NCBI GenBank assembly: GCA_947588775.1 | Contig: CANPZQ010000057.1 | Coordinates: 1-11,783 of the forward strand | Source: an uncultured Clostridia bacterium | GTDB lineage: Bacteria > Bacillota > Clostridia > Oscillospirales > Ruminococcaceae | Length of the DNA stretch: 11,783 nucleotides | Direction of reading: 5' to 3' | Shown here: positions 1 through 6,078 of the stretch, piece by piece | How positions within the stretch are numbered: the stretch's first letter is position 1 | Layout: each line of letters begins with the position of its first letter | The notes under the pieces: model-generated | The model's database searches: none | What the model was told of the DNA's origin: nothing | The model's input: only the letters and a program-made list of their open reading frames with translations | Made by a program: the position numbers and the translations under genes

Positions 1-1167
1 GTCGCTTTCGGAGGCCATCACCGAGGAAAGGTCGATACATCCGTCGAAGCCCGAATTGTCCGAAAGAATGAATTCGTTTACCGCTTTACGCATTTTTTCC
101 TTCTCGGGGCTGTAGTGGCCGCTCCCCTTATTCGGGGTAATCGTCATCGCGATGACTTCAATACCAGCGTTATGGCACTTCTCGATGAGGGTCGTATATT
201 CGTTGATTATTTTGCCGGAAACGTCGCTTCCCGAGTAGCCGATGTCGTTTGTTCCCATCATTAAAATAAGATATTTCGCGCCGGGGACGTTTAAAACATC
301 CCTCTCAACCCGCTTCGAGCCGTCAATCGGCGCGCCAAAGGTGCAAAACGCCGTTCCGCCGATTCCCATCGCCGCAACTCCGCAGCCCGATAAACTTTCG
401 TCCTCCGCCATCAGCCTTGCGAGCTCGTCGGAATAGCGCGAAAAGCTGTTGTCGGGAATGCTCGCGCCGTCGGTGAGCGAATCGCCGAGCGTCACGATTG
501 TGAATTTATCCGCGTCGGCGAGGGTTTCAAGCCGCTGGATAAAGTACCACGAAACCATTCGCTGATTCTTCGCAAAATCGTTGTCCGAGGCGTGGTCGCC
601 CTCCGTCACCCACGCGTAGCAGCGCGAGGCGGTGTGGCAGGTGAGCGTTTTCGGCACGCTCCCGAGATGCATCGTCACCGCGAGGTCGCTCAGCGGCGCG
701 AATTCGCGCTCAAGCTCGTCGGTGGTAACGGTTTCGCCGGCGGGAACGCTGAACTCCTCCTTGCCGCCGACCGTTAAAACGTCGAGGGCGTCGGTATCGA
801 CGTCGGGCTTTGAGGGGTCAAAGAGGCTTGAAAGGGTGATTTTTTTGATTTCGAGGTCGGTTTCGCCGAGCTCGTTCGAGATTACGAGGCGAAGCCGCTC
901 CCCTCCCGCCGAAACGCGGATCTGCTGGCGCACGGTGTTGTTTTCAAGCACCGGGTTCGAGGGGATTTTGTCGTCGCCGTCCGGCGGCATTACCGCCGTC
1001 GACCATGTTGTTATCCATTTTTGTTCTTCGGGTTTAATCATTTCGTCCTCCGTCTGTAAGGTTTCGGCGCCGCCGCCGTCCGCCGAAGCGTCCCGGGGCT
1101 CCTCCGCCCCCGAACACGCCGACAGCGCGAGCGCAGCCGCCGCCATCAAAAGAAAAAAGCGTTTCAT
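1..1167 (-). CDS. XynE-like SGNH/GDSL hydrolase, lipoprotein (3-prime end cut off)
   Basis: This is a probable carbohydrate or acyl esterase anchored outside the cell as a lipoprotein. The first 389 residues are in the window; the reading frame runs open off the left edge. Residues 1-17 form a signal peptide with lipobox LSAC, so Cys18 would be lipidated. A Glu/Asp/Gly-rich linker follows to about residue 48, then a beta-rich accessory domain (about 50-190, beginning KWITTW, with NNTVRQQIRV). This arrangement is that of the XynE-like branch of the GDSL family. The SGNH domain shows block I GDSLTDG with catalytic Ser230, a block II glycine (GIGG, about 269-272) and block III GTND at 306-309. 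The block V Asp-x-x-His lies beyond the window. The start at 1167 is supported by AAAGGAG at 1174-1180, six bases upstream. It has its own promoter and is not visibly co-transcribed with the surface genes upstream. Substrate is unknown; acetyl-xylan or acetyl-mannan is a guess. Confidence 0.88.
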   Translation of the reverse strand, partial: MKRFFLLMAAAALALSACSGAEEPRDASADGGGAETLQTEDEMIKPEEQKWITTWSTAVMPPDGDDKIPSNPVLENNTVRQQIRVSAGGERLRLVISNELGETDLEIKKITLSSLFDPSKPDVDTDALDVLTVGGKEEFSVPAGETVTTDELEREFAPLSDLAVTMHLGSVPKTLTCHTASRCYAWVTEGDHASDNDFAKNQRMVSWYFIQRLETLADADKFTIVTLGDSLTDGASIPDNSFSRYSDELARLMAEDESLSGCGVAAMGIGGTAFCTFGAPIDGSKRVERDVLNVPGAKYLILMMGTNDIGYSGSDVSGKIINEYTTLIEKCHNAGIEVIAMTITPNKGSGHYSPEKEKMRKAVNEFILSDNSGFDGCIDLSSVMASESD

Positions 1168-1193
1168 TCGGAACTCCTTTCGGGTTTTTAATA

Positions 1194-1222
1194 AGTATAG
1201 CACGGGGAAGGGGAAATGTAAA
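1194..1222 (-). promoter_or_regulatory. Predicted sigma-A promoter of the SGNH esterase gene
   Basis: On the minus strand, -35 TTTACA (1217-1222) and -10 TATACT (1194-1199) are separated by 17 bases. The predicted start is near 1187, giving a leader of about 20 bases that includes the AAAGGAG site. The promoter sits between the terminator of the upstream gene and the esterase start, so the esterase is probably monocistronic at its 5-prime side. Confidence 0.6.
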
Positions 1223-1245
1223 GGGGAAAAGCACTATATATTAAG

Positions 1246-1279
1246 AAAAAACCCGAACCGACATACGCATCGGTTCGGG
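1246..1279 (-). terminator. Intrinsic terminator of surface protein gene 1
   Basis: A perfect 10-bp stem (1252-1261 with 1270-1279) with an 8-base loop is followed on the minus strand by six T residues (1246-1251). It lies 35 bases past the stop codon of the gene at 1314-2087. The plus strand also has a six-T run at 1285-1290, so it could act in both directions, but no plus-strand gene ends here. Confidence 0.8.
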
Positions 1280-1313
1280 GAACATTTTTTCAGCGGTGCC
1301 TATGGCGCGCTTT

Positions 1314-1444
1314 TTAGTGCTTCTTAGAAACCGCGACGGCGGCAAGAGCCATGACGGCGGGAACTACCGCGAGGGCAAGGCCGGTCTTAGGAGCCTCGGT
1401 GGTGGCGGGAGCCTCGGTGGTGGCGGGAGCCTCGGTTTCGGCGG
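1314..1444 (-). repeat. Anchor-encoding 3-prime repeat, copy 1 of 3
   Basis: About 131 bases covering the stop codon, the C-terminal anchor and part of the stalk are nearly identical to the 3-prime ends of the next two genes (2276-2406 and 3164-3294). Reading by eye, copies 1 and 2 differ at about four positions and copies 1 and 3 at about seven. Inside it, an 18-base unit encoding EAPATT recurs from 1390 to 1443, two full copies and a diverged third. Confidence 0.85.
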
Positions 1445-2087
1445 GAGTTTCCTCAGCGGGAGCTTCGGCAGTGGTGTCGGCGGGAGCCTCGGCGGCGTTG
1501 CCGGCGGTTTCACCGTTGTAGGAATCGTAGGTGATGGTGTAGGAAATAGAGGTCAGCGCGCTGAAATAGTCATAAATCGCCTTTGCGTCGGTGCCGACAA
1601 CGGCAGAGATGGCGGCGGTGACTTCGCTGTTGAAGTTGGCGTTGTTGTCGCCGATACCCCAATCGTACTGAACGGTCTTGACGTCCTTGACATAAGAGCC
1701 GGCAATCGGAACGACGATGTCGTCATAGCCGTCGGCCTTAAAGGTCATGTCGGAAATGGTGAAGCCGATGGTCGAGCTGTCGCCGGCGACTTCGGTGGAA
1801 AGGGTTTCGTCGCAAATCTGGAAGCCGTAGCCGTTGCAGCCGGAAGTCATGTCGAGCTTGCCATAATCAGAGAAGTTGGTAAGTACAACATCAACGGTTT
1901 CGCCAAGAGCAACGTGAGGAGCCTCATCAGCTCCCTCGGGCTTGGCCTCAACCCAAGTGTAAAGGGCGGTGTCCTGAATCCAAACCTGCGGCATGAGCGT
2001 TTTCTTGCTCAAATCGAGTGCGGAAGTGCCTACGCACATTGCTGCAACCATGACGAGAGCCATGGTAAGTGCCAAAATTTTCTTCAT
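1314..2087 (-). CDS. Stalked cell-surface protein 1 with PKTG-type C-terminal anchor
   Basis: This is a 257-residue exported protein of unknown function. Residues 1-23 are a signal peptide (MKKILALTMALVMV..., predicted cut after TSA). The body, about 24-180, is acidic, aromatic-containing and predicted beta-rich, and I do not recognise its family. Residues 180-231 are a low-complexity Ala/Pro/Glu/Thr stalk ending in EAPATT repeats. The C-terminus has PKTG at 233-236, then 18 hydrophobic residues and the tail SKKH. This resembles a sortase signal with the usual Leu replaced by Ala; a plain membrane anchor is the alternative. The first of its promoters and the GGAGG site seven bases before the ATG fix the start. 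Two paralogues follow upstream in tandem; ends are shared but the central domain is not. A carbohydrate-binding or adhesin role would be inference only. Confidence 0.85.
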   Translation of the reverse strand: MKKILALTMALVMVAAMCVGTSALDLSKKTLMPQVWIQDTALYTWVEAKPEGADEAPHVALGETVDVVLTNFSDYGKLDMTSGCNGYGFQICDETLSTEVAGDSSTIGFTISDMTFKADGYDDIVVPIAGSYVKDVKTVQYDWGIGDNNANFNSEVTAAISAVVGTDAKAIYDYFSALTSISYTITYDSYNGETAGNAAEAPADTTAEAPAEETPAETEAPATTEAPATTEAPKTGLALAVVPAVMALAAVAVSKKH

Positions 2088-2114
2088 AAATGTTCCTCCA
2101 ATTAACTGTATTCA

Positions 2115-2133
2115 ATTTATGCGTGACATAAAT
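2115..2133 (-). promoter_or_regulatory. 5-prime leader hairpin of surface protein gene 1
   Basis: A 7-bp stem (2115-2121 with 2127-2133) with a five-base loop begins nine bases from the -10 element, so it would lie at the very 5-prime end of the mRNA. The same stem with a different loop occurs at the same offset in front of the second gene (3003-3021). A 5-prime mRNA stabiliser is the simplest reading. Confidence 0.5.
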
Positions 2134-2141
2134 CTACCTTA

Positions 2142-2169
2142 ATAATACCACATATTTGCGCAAAGTCAA
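2142..2169 (-). promoter_or_regulatory. Predicted promoter of surface protein gene 1
   Basis: On the minus strand, -35 TTGACT (2164-2169) and -10 TATTAT (2142-2147) are spaced by 16 bases. The spacer starts with the palindrome TTTGCGCAAA overlapping the -35 end. The promoter of gene 2 has the same layout with TTTGTGCAAA. The predicted leader is about 48 bases. Confidence 0.65.
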
Positions 2170-2231
2170 GAGGCGCACACAAAAACTTGTGTTTTTGTCG
2201 GGTTTGTCAGTTTTTTGGGAAATTTTTGTGC

Positions 2232-2263
2232 AAAAAAACAAAGCACCCCCGAAGGAGTGCTTT
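2232..2263 (-). terminator. Intrinsic terminator of surface protein gene 2
   Basis: In the minus-strand RNA, a 10-bp stem with one G-U pair is capped by a UUCG tetraloop closed by C-G (2240-2263), followed by seven T residues (2232-2238). The G-U pair would be an A-C mismatch in plus-strand RNA, which supports minus-strand function. An identical copy ends gene 3. Confidence 0.88.
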
Positions 2264-2275
2264 GAGTTTAAAGCT

Positions 2276-2406
2276 TTAGTGCTTCTTAGAAACCGCGACA
2301 GCGGCAAGAGCCATGACAGCGGGAACTACCGCGAGGGCAAGGCCGGTCTTAGGAGCCTCGGTGGTGGCGGGAGCTTCGGTGGTGGCGGGAGCCTCGGTTT
2401 CGGCAG
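2276..2406 (-). repeat. Anchor-encoding 3-prime repeat, copy 2 of 3
   Basis: This is the second copy of the block at 1314-1444, with only a handful of substitutions. Those near the 3-prime end (for example GCGG/ACGG differences around 2301 and 2319) look mostly silent, because the encoded anchor is unchanged. Confidence 0.85.
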
Positions 2407-2977
2407 GAGCTTCGGTTTCAGCGGGAGCTTCGGTTTCGGTAGGAGCAGCTTCTTCAGCTTCAGCGGCGGGAGCCTCAAGGCCGGTAACTACTTCAAAACC
2501 GTAGAGAACAGCGTCGCCGGTGTAGGTGAGCATGAAGTTGCCGAATCCTACGTCGGTGTTGGCGATTGCGAACGGAGCGTTAGCAACGATGGTAGCGCAG
2601 TCGATGAGAACAACCTTCTTGCCGTCAACCTCTTCGGGGGTAGCGGTGATGTCGGTCATTTCCAAGCCGCCGTTTTCAGTCTGGAAACCAATCTGAGTGA
2701 TTTCGCCGGTGTAGGTCATGCGGATAACGCCGCCTGCGGTCTGAACAGCAGCAAGAACGTCGTTGTAAACCGCGCCGCCGCCAACCCAGTTGGTAGCGAT
2801 TCTGCCCCATCCGCCATCTCCGCCGTCGTCAAGCTTTGCGCCGACAGCGAGCGGGAGAGCTTCCATATTCTGTCCGCCGGTGGCTTCCATGCTGTAAACA
2901 ACTTCTTCCGCCGCAACAGCAAGAGTGAGAGAAAGTACCATGACCAGAGCCATGGCGAGTGCTAAAATTTTCTTCAT
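2276..2977 (-). CDS. Stalked cell-surface protein 2 with PKTG-type C-terminal anchor
   Basis: This is a 233-residue paralogue of its neighbours. The signal peptide covers residues 1-23 (cut after AVAA, before EEVVYS). The body, about 24-160, is rich in Gly, Thr and Val; strand-like stretches such as GVIRMTYTGEITQIGF suggest a beta-sandwich. No family is recognised. An acidic Ala/Pro/Glu/Thr stalk with EAPAET and EAPATT repeats fills about 160-207. PKTG at 209-212, the hydrophobic segment and SKKH are identical to those of proteins 1 and 3. GGAGG seven bases upstream of the ATG supports the start. Own promoter (3030-3057) and own terminator make it a separate transcription unit. It contains no lipobox. 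Function is unknown: a surface-exposed binding protein is plausible but not shown. Confidence 0.85.
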   Translation of the reverse strand: MKKILALAMALVMVLSLTLAVAAEEVVYSMEATGGQNMEALPLAVGAKLDDGGDGGWGRIATNWVGGGAVYNDVLAAVQTAGGVIRMTYTGEITQIGFQTENGGLEMTDITATPEEVDGKKVVLIDCATIVANAPFAIANTDVGFGNFMLTYTGDAVLYGFEVVTGLEAPAAEAEEAAPTETEAPAETEAPAETEAPATTEAPATTEAPKTGLALAVVPAVMALAAVAVSKKH

Positions 2978-3002
2978 GATTTTTCCTCCGTCAGTAAATT
3001 TA

Positions 3003-3021
3003 ATTTATGCGAAACATAAAT
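3003..3021 (-). promoter_or_regulatory. 5-prime leader hairpin of surface protein gene 2
   Basis: The stem 3003-3009 with 3015-3021 is base-for-base the stem in front of gene 1, while the five-base loop differs. It starts nine bases after the -10 element, the same distance as in gene 1. Confidence 0.5.
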
Positions 3022-3029
3022 CTGATTAT

Positions 3030-3057
3030 ATTATACCTTATATTTGCACAAAGTCAA
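3030..3057 (-). promoter_or_regulatory. Predicted promoter of surface protein gene 2
   Basis: On the minus strand, -35 TTGACT (3052-3057), a 16-base spacer, then -10 TATAAT (3030-3035). Spacer and flanks closely match the gene 1 promoter, including a TTTGTGCAAA element beside the -35, so the two genes are probably regulated together. Confidence 0.68.
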
Positions 3058-3121
3058 GTTTTTTGCGTAAAATAACTTATTTTTCGGGAATAAGCATAAA
3101 GCGCGGTCTGTAAAATTGTGC

Positions 3122-3153
3122 AAAAAAACAAAGCACCCCCGAAGGAGTGCTTT
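3122..3153 (-). terminator. Intrinsic terminator of surface protein gene 3
   Basis: This is an exact copy of the gene 2 terminator: the UUCG-capped stem at 3130-3153 and seven T residues at 3122-3128 on the minus strand. Identity with the gene 2 copy extends a few bases on both sides, about 40 bases in total. Confidence 0.88.
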
Positions 3154-3163
3154 GAATTCGGAT

Positions 3164-3294
3164 TTAGTGCTTCTTGGAAACCGCGACGGCGGCAAGAGCC
3201 ATGACGGCGGGAACTACCGCAAGGGCGAGGCCGGTCTTAGGGGCTTCGGTGGTAGCGGGAGCCTCGGTGGTGGCAGGAGCCTCGGTTTCGGCGG
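3164..3294 (-). repeat. Anchor-encoding 3-prime repeat, copy 3 of 3
   Basis: This is the most diverged of the three anchor-encoding blocks, with about seven differences from copy 1, yet it still encodes the same C-terminal residues. Pairwise similarity falls off abruptly upstream of the stalk, where the three genes stop aligning. Confidence 0.82.
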
Positions 3295-3841
3295 GAGCCT
3301 CGGTTTCAGTGGTTTCGGCGGTTTCGGCGGGAGCGGCTTCCTCAGCGGGAGCGGCGGCACCGGCGTCCGGGATAACAACTCTCAGAATGTAGTCGGAAGC
3401 AGCAGCCGACCAGTTGCCCGCGTTCGGGATAATCGCAGCGTTGGCGAGGTCGATGGTCTTTGTAGAAATAAGATCATAGAAAGCCGGGCCGGAGAAGGTA
3501 ATGGTATAACCGTTCTCGGTGTAGGTGTGCTCTTCGCCGATGCCTTCGGAAGTGACAACATCACCCGCCCAAGCAACTTGGTCTTGCAGAGCGACGTTCA
3601 GATAGTTATCAGCCTGCGCGCCGTCCTCGGTGAGCTGAACACCGGAAAGGGTGACAACTGCGCCTTCCTTCTGGATAGCTTCAAAGAACTGAGCTACCTC
3701 GGGAGAGCCGGCGGTTACGAGGGCGTTCCAACCAACGCCGACATTGCCCTTGAATTCAAAGAGAACCTCTTCAGCGCAAACGCTGAGGGTGAGTGCCATA
3801 ACCATAACAACGGCTAAGGCGATTGAAAGAATTTTTTTCAT
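3164..3841 (-). CDS. Stalked cell-surface protein 3 with PKTG-type C-terminal anchor
   Basis: This is a 225-residue exported paralogue. Two ATGs stand in tandem (3842-3844 and 3839-3841). I chose the second because it gives the MKKIL start shared by the family, puts signal cleavage after residue 23 as in proteins 1 and 2, and leaves eight bases to the GGAGG. The first ATG would add one Met. After the signal peptide (ending SVCA before EEVLFEF) comes an unrecognised beta-like body (about 24-155), an Ala/Pro/Glu/Thr stalk, PKTG at 201-204 and the shared hydrophobic anchor ending SKKH. Cys22 is not in a good lipobox (LSVC), so it is probably removed with the signal peptide. It is transcribed divergently from the DUF2079 gene. 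Function unknown. Confidence 0.85.
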   Translation of the reverse strand: MKKILSIALAVVMVMALTLSVCAEEVLFEFKGNVGVGWNALVTAGSPEVAQFFEAIQKEGAVVTLSGVQLTEDGAQADNYLNVALQDQVAWAGDVVTSEGIGEEHTYTENGYTITFSGPAFYDLISTKTIDLANAAIIPNAGNWSAAASDYILRVVIPDAGAAAPAEEAAPAETAETTETEAPAETEAPATTEAPATTEAPKTGLALAVVPAVMALAAVAVSKKH

Positions 3842-3900
3842 CATGTATTCCTCCGTATTTTTAATTTTTAGACGCGGTCTTGCCGCACTTCTACGAACAT

Positions 3901-3929
3901 ATTATTGCACTTTTCTTGCAAATTGTCAA
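3901..3929 (-). promoter_or_regulatory. Predicted promoter of surface protein gene 3
   Basis: On the minus strand, -35 TTGACA (3924-3929), a 17-base spacer and -10 AATAAT (3901-3906). The CTTGAC plus TTTGC-A-like start of the spacer recalls the promoters of genes 1 and 2, but the rest differs. A small hairpin (3874-3877 with 3883-3886, five-base loop) lies in the leader, weaker than those of genes 1 and 2. Confidence 0.55.
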
Positions 3930-4008
3930 GAGATAATTGAAATATAGCAACATGCACAAATTTGTTGCAAAAATTTTGGAAGCCGCAAATCCCAAAATCG
4001 CCTTAGTC

Positions 4009-4037
4009 TTGACTTCGGCGGCGCGATACCTTATAAT
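4009..4037 (+). promoter_or_regulatory. Predicted sigma-A promoter of the DUF2079 gene
   Basis: TTGACT (4009-4014) and a consensus TATAAT (4032-4037) are separated by 17 bases. Transcription would begin near 4044, leaving a leader of only about 17 bases. This excludes the GTG at 4043 as a start codon and supports the ATG at 4061. Confidence 0.75.
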
Positions 4038-4045
4038 AGGCGGTG

Positions 4046-4051
4046 AAGGAG
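4046..4051 (+). promoter_or_regulatory. Ribosome binding site that fixes the DUF2079 start
   Basis: AAGGAG stands nine bases before the ATG at 4061. An in-frame GTG at 4043 overlaps this site and would have no ribosome binding site of its own. Confidence 0.75.
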
Positions 4052-4060
4052 TGGTGTCAA

Positions 4061-5905
4061 ATGCGTTTTTCGGAAAAATTTTCCCGCATGCTTTCGCGAT
4101 ACGGGCTGCCCGAGGGGCTTTTTGCGCGGCTTGCGGCGGCATATCTGGCGGTTTCGGGGACGTCGGCGATTTTTGCGCGGCGCGGCTCGTCCGACCCCGT
4201 TTCGGCATGGCGGGACTATGTCGCCGCGGGGAGGCTCTGGCCCCGCGTTTTCTGGACCGCGCTCGTTTTTTTGTGGATAAGCGCGGTTTTCCGGGTTTTC
4301 GGGGAACGCTTCCGGCGGCTTGATTTCGCGCTCTTGGGAGGGGCGGCGGTTTTCTTCGCGCTGTCGGCGGTATGGTGCTCGGGGAGCGTTTATTTCGGAA
4401 TTGCGGCGGGCGCGGTGGCGGCGGTTTTGGCGGTATATGCTGCTTCAAAGGCAGAAAACGCCCTCTTAAAGCCCTCCGGAAAGGGCGCGGCGGCGGTTGT
4501 TTTTCTTCTTGCGGGAGGGGTTTTCGCCTTCACAGCCGTGACGACCGTTTTTAACCACAAAAACTTCGGAACGTCCTGCTTCGACATGGGTATTTTCGTG
4601 CAGACGTTTAATTCCCTTAAAGAAAATCTCAACGCGGTTATAACCTGCGAGCGGGACGGGCTGATGTCGCATTTTCGGGTGCATACGTCATATATTTTCT
4701 ACCTGTTTCTGCCGGTTTACGCGCTCTTCCCCCGCCCCGAAACGCTACTCGTCGCGCAGGCGTTTTTCGCGATGGGCGGGATTCTGCCGCTTTATCTCAT
4801 CGCAAAAAAACGAAGCTTCGGCGGGGTTCTGACGGTTTCGGCCTGCTCGCTTTACATTTTCTGCACCGGGTTGATTTTGCCATGCTACTATTCTTTCCAC
4901 GAAAACGCGTTTTTGCCGACGCTTCTTATGTGGCTGCTGTGGGCGGCCGAGGCGGAAAACATGCCGGTTTTCGCGGTTTTTTCCGCGCTCGTCTGTACCG
5001 TAAAGGAGGACGCGCCGCTTTATGTCATATGCATAGGGATTTGGTATTTTCTTGAAAAGCGCGGGAAGAAGCGGTGGATCGGGGCTATTGCGGCTCTTCT
5101 CGCGGCGGGATATTTTGCCGCGGCGATGCGCTGGCTGAACCTCCACGGCGACGGGGAATACATGACCGCGACGCGCTTCGGGATTTTGATGGCGAACGGC
5201 GGCGGAATCGGGGAAATCATCTCTAACGCGATTTCCGACCCGGCCTATCTTGTCAGCCTCATGCTCCGGTCCGAAACGCTCGGCTTTGCCGCGGAAACGC
5301 TGCTGCCGCTTATGCTTCTTCCGTTTATTACGGCAAAGCCGCAGAGGCTTATCCTGACCGCGCCGTATTTGATAATGAACCTGATTATCGGAGCGGGGTA
5401 CGAATACGCCGCGCAGACGGGCTTCCAGTACATTCTGGGGCCGGTTTGTCTGCTGATTTATCTCGCGCTGATAAACGCCGACGACCTCCCCAAAAAGGTG
5501 CGGAACTGCGCGCTCATCGCGGCTGCGGTGCTTTCAACGGTTACGGGGGTCGCGGCAGCGTCGAAGAAGCTTTCGGTTGTTAAGGAACACATCGTCCGCG
5601 AGGAGTTTTACGACAGCGCGGAGGAGTGCCTCCGAAGTATTCCGAAGGAGGGCGCGGTGCTTGCGAACACATTCTTTGTTCCGCACATCGCCGACCGGGC
5701 GGAAATTTACGAGCTCGGCGACGGACGGCTTATTCGGGACGAAAGCGGCCGCATTTCCGATGTTTCGGAGCTTGAGCGGTACGACTATGTCGTTCTGAGC
5801 CGCCTCGACCCGCTTACCGAGGAGCTTGCGCCGGTATTGGAGGCGCGCGGAATGCGGGTTTGGGCGGAATCGGAGGGGTTTGTCGTAGTTTACGGGTGGG
5901 AGTAG
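4061..5905 (+). CDS. DUF2079 family polytopic membrane protein
   Basis: This is a 614-residue integral membrane protein of the DUF2079 family (GT-C-like glycosyltransferase or polymer-modifying membrane proteins; activity not established). Many hydrophobic segments run from about residue 60 to 490. The family core is visible as FDMGIFVQ (174-181) followed by SHFRVHTS (203-210), then YIFYLFLPVYALFP and PETLLVAQAF, the usual order of this family. After the last membrane segment comes a soluble C-terminal domain of about 120 residues (from EEFYDSAEECLRSIP), probably outside the membrane, containing ANTFFVPHIADRAEIY, also typical of the family. The start is the ATG at 4061, based on AAGGAG and promoter spacing. 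The gene is alone on the plus strand, divergent from surface gene 3 and convergent with DUF1836. A role in cell-surface glycan assembly is inference. Confidence 0.88.
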   Translation: MRFSEKFSRMLSRYGLPEGLFARLAAAYLAVSGTSAIFARRGSSDPVSAWRDYVAAGRLWPRVFWTALVFLWISAVFRVFGERFRRLDFALLGGAAVFFALSAVWCSGSVYFGIAAGAVAAVLAVYAASKAENALLKPSGKGAAAVVFLLAGGVFAFTAVTTVFNHKNFGTSCFDMGIFVQTFNSLKENLNAVITCERDGLMSHFRVHTSYIFYLFLPVYALFPRPETLLVAQAFFAMGGILPLYLIAKKRSFGGVLTVSACSLYIFCTGLILPCYYSFHENAFLPTLLMWLLWAAEAENMPVFAVFSALVCTVKEDAPLYVICIGIWYFLEKRGKKRWIGAIAALLAAGYFAAAMRWLNLHGDGEYMTATRFGILMANGGGIGEIISNAISDPAYLVSLMLRSETLGFAAETLLPLMLLPFITAKPQRLILTAPYLIMNLIIGAGYEYAAQTGFQYILGPVCLLIYLALINADDLPKKVRNCALIAAAVLSTVTGVAAASKKLSVVKEHIVREEFYDSAEECLRSIPKEGAVLANTFFVPHIADRAEIYELGDGRLIRDESGRISDVSELERYDYVVLSRLDPLTEELAPVLEARGMRVWAESEGFVVVYGWE

Positions 5906-5910
5906 GGCGC

Positions 5911-6013
5911 GTGCGCAAAGGAGGGCGAAGCCCTCGCCGGCCGGAGGCCGGCGCGCCGCCGCAGGCGGCGGTGCGCCTTCGGCGCACAGGGCTTCGCCCG
6001 GGCCTCGGCGCAC
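5911..6013. repeat. Cloverleaf-shaped palindromic element
   Basis: An 11-bp outer stem (5923-5933 with 5989-5999) encloses three back-to-back hairpins, each with a 7-bp perfect stem and a 3-base loop: 5936-5952 (loop GGA), 5954-5970 (loop GCA) and 5971-5987 (loop TTC). Almost no base is unpaired at the junction, giving a four-way cloverleaf or cruciform. A further 6-bp pairing, GTGCGC at 5911-5916 with GCGCAC at 6008-6013, is possible. It starts 17 bases after the DUF2079 stop. There is no T-run after it on either strand, so it is not a standard intrinsic terminator. It contains no gene. Interspersed palindromic repeat, mRNA 3-prime protector or protein-binding cruciform are all possible. Confidence 0.85.
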
Positions 6014-6078
6014 AAGCCCCCATCCTCAGCGAACCAAACCCCCGAAAACAAAGCTTTCGGCAGCCCGCCCAATCCCGC

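Noticed and set aside
1296..2105. Long Gly/Ser-rich plus-strand reading frame over surface gene 1
   Set aside because: It is the antisense shadow of the repetitive Ala/Pro/Thr/Glu stalk. The minus strand has a signal peptide, ribosome site, promoter and terminator; the plus strand has none. Similar shadows at 2156-2965 and 3116-3817 were dropped for the same reason.
3770..3841. Lipobox in surface protein 3 (LSVC) or protein 1 (AAMC)
   Set aside because: Val or Met just before Cys is atypical, protein 2 has no Cys there, and all three fit ordinary signal peptidase cleavage after residue 23.
4043..4060. GTG at 4043 as the DUF2079 start
   Set aside because: It overlaps the AAGGAG site, has no ribosome site of its own, and lies at or before the predicted transcription start.
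5923..5999. Cloverleaf as a CRISPR fragment, tRNA or terminator
   Set aside because: There are no spacers or direct repeats, no tRNA consensus boxes or anticodon arm of the right size, and no T-run after the structure on either strand.
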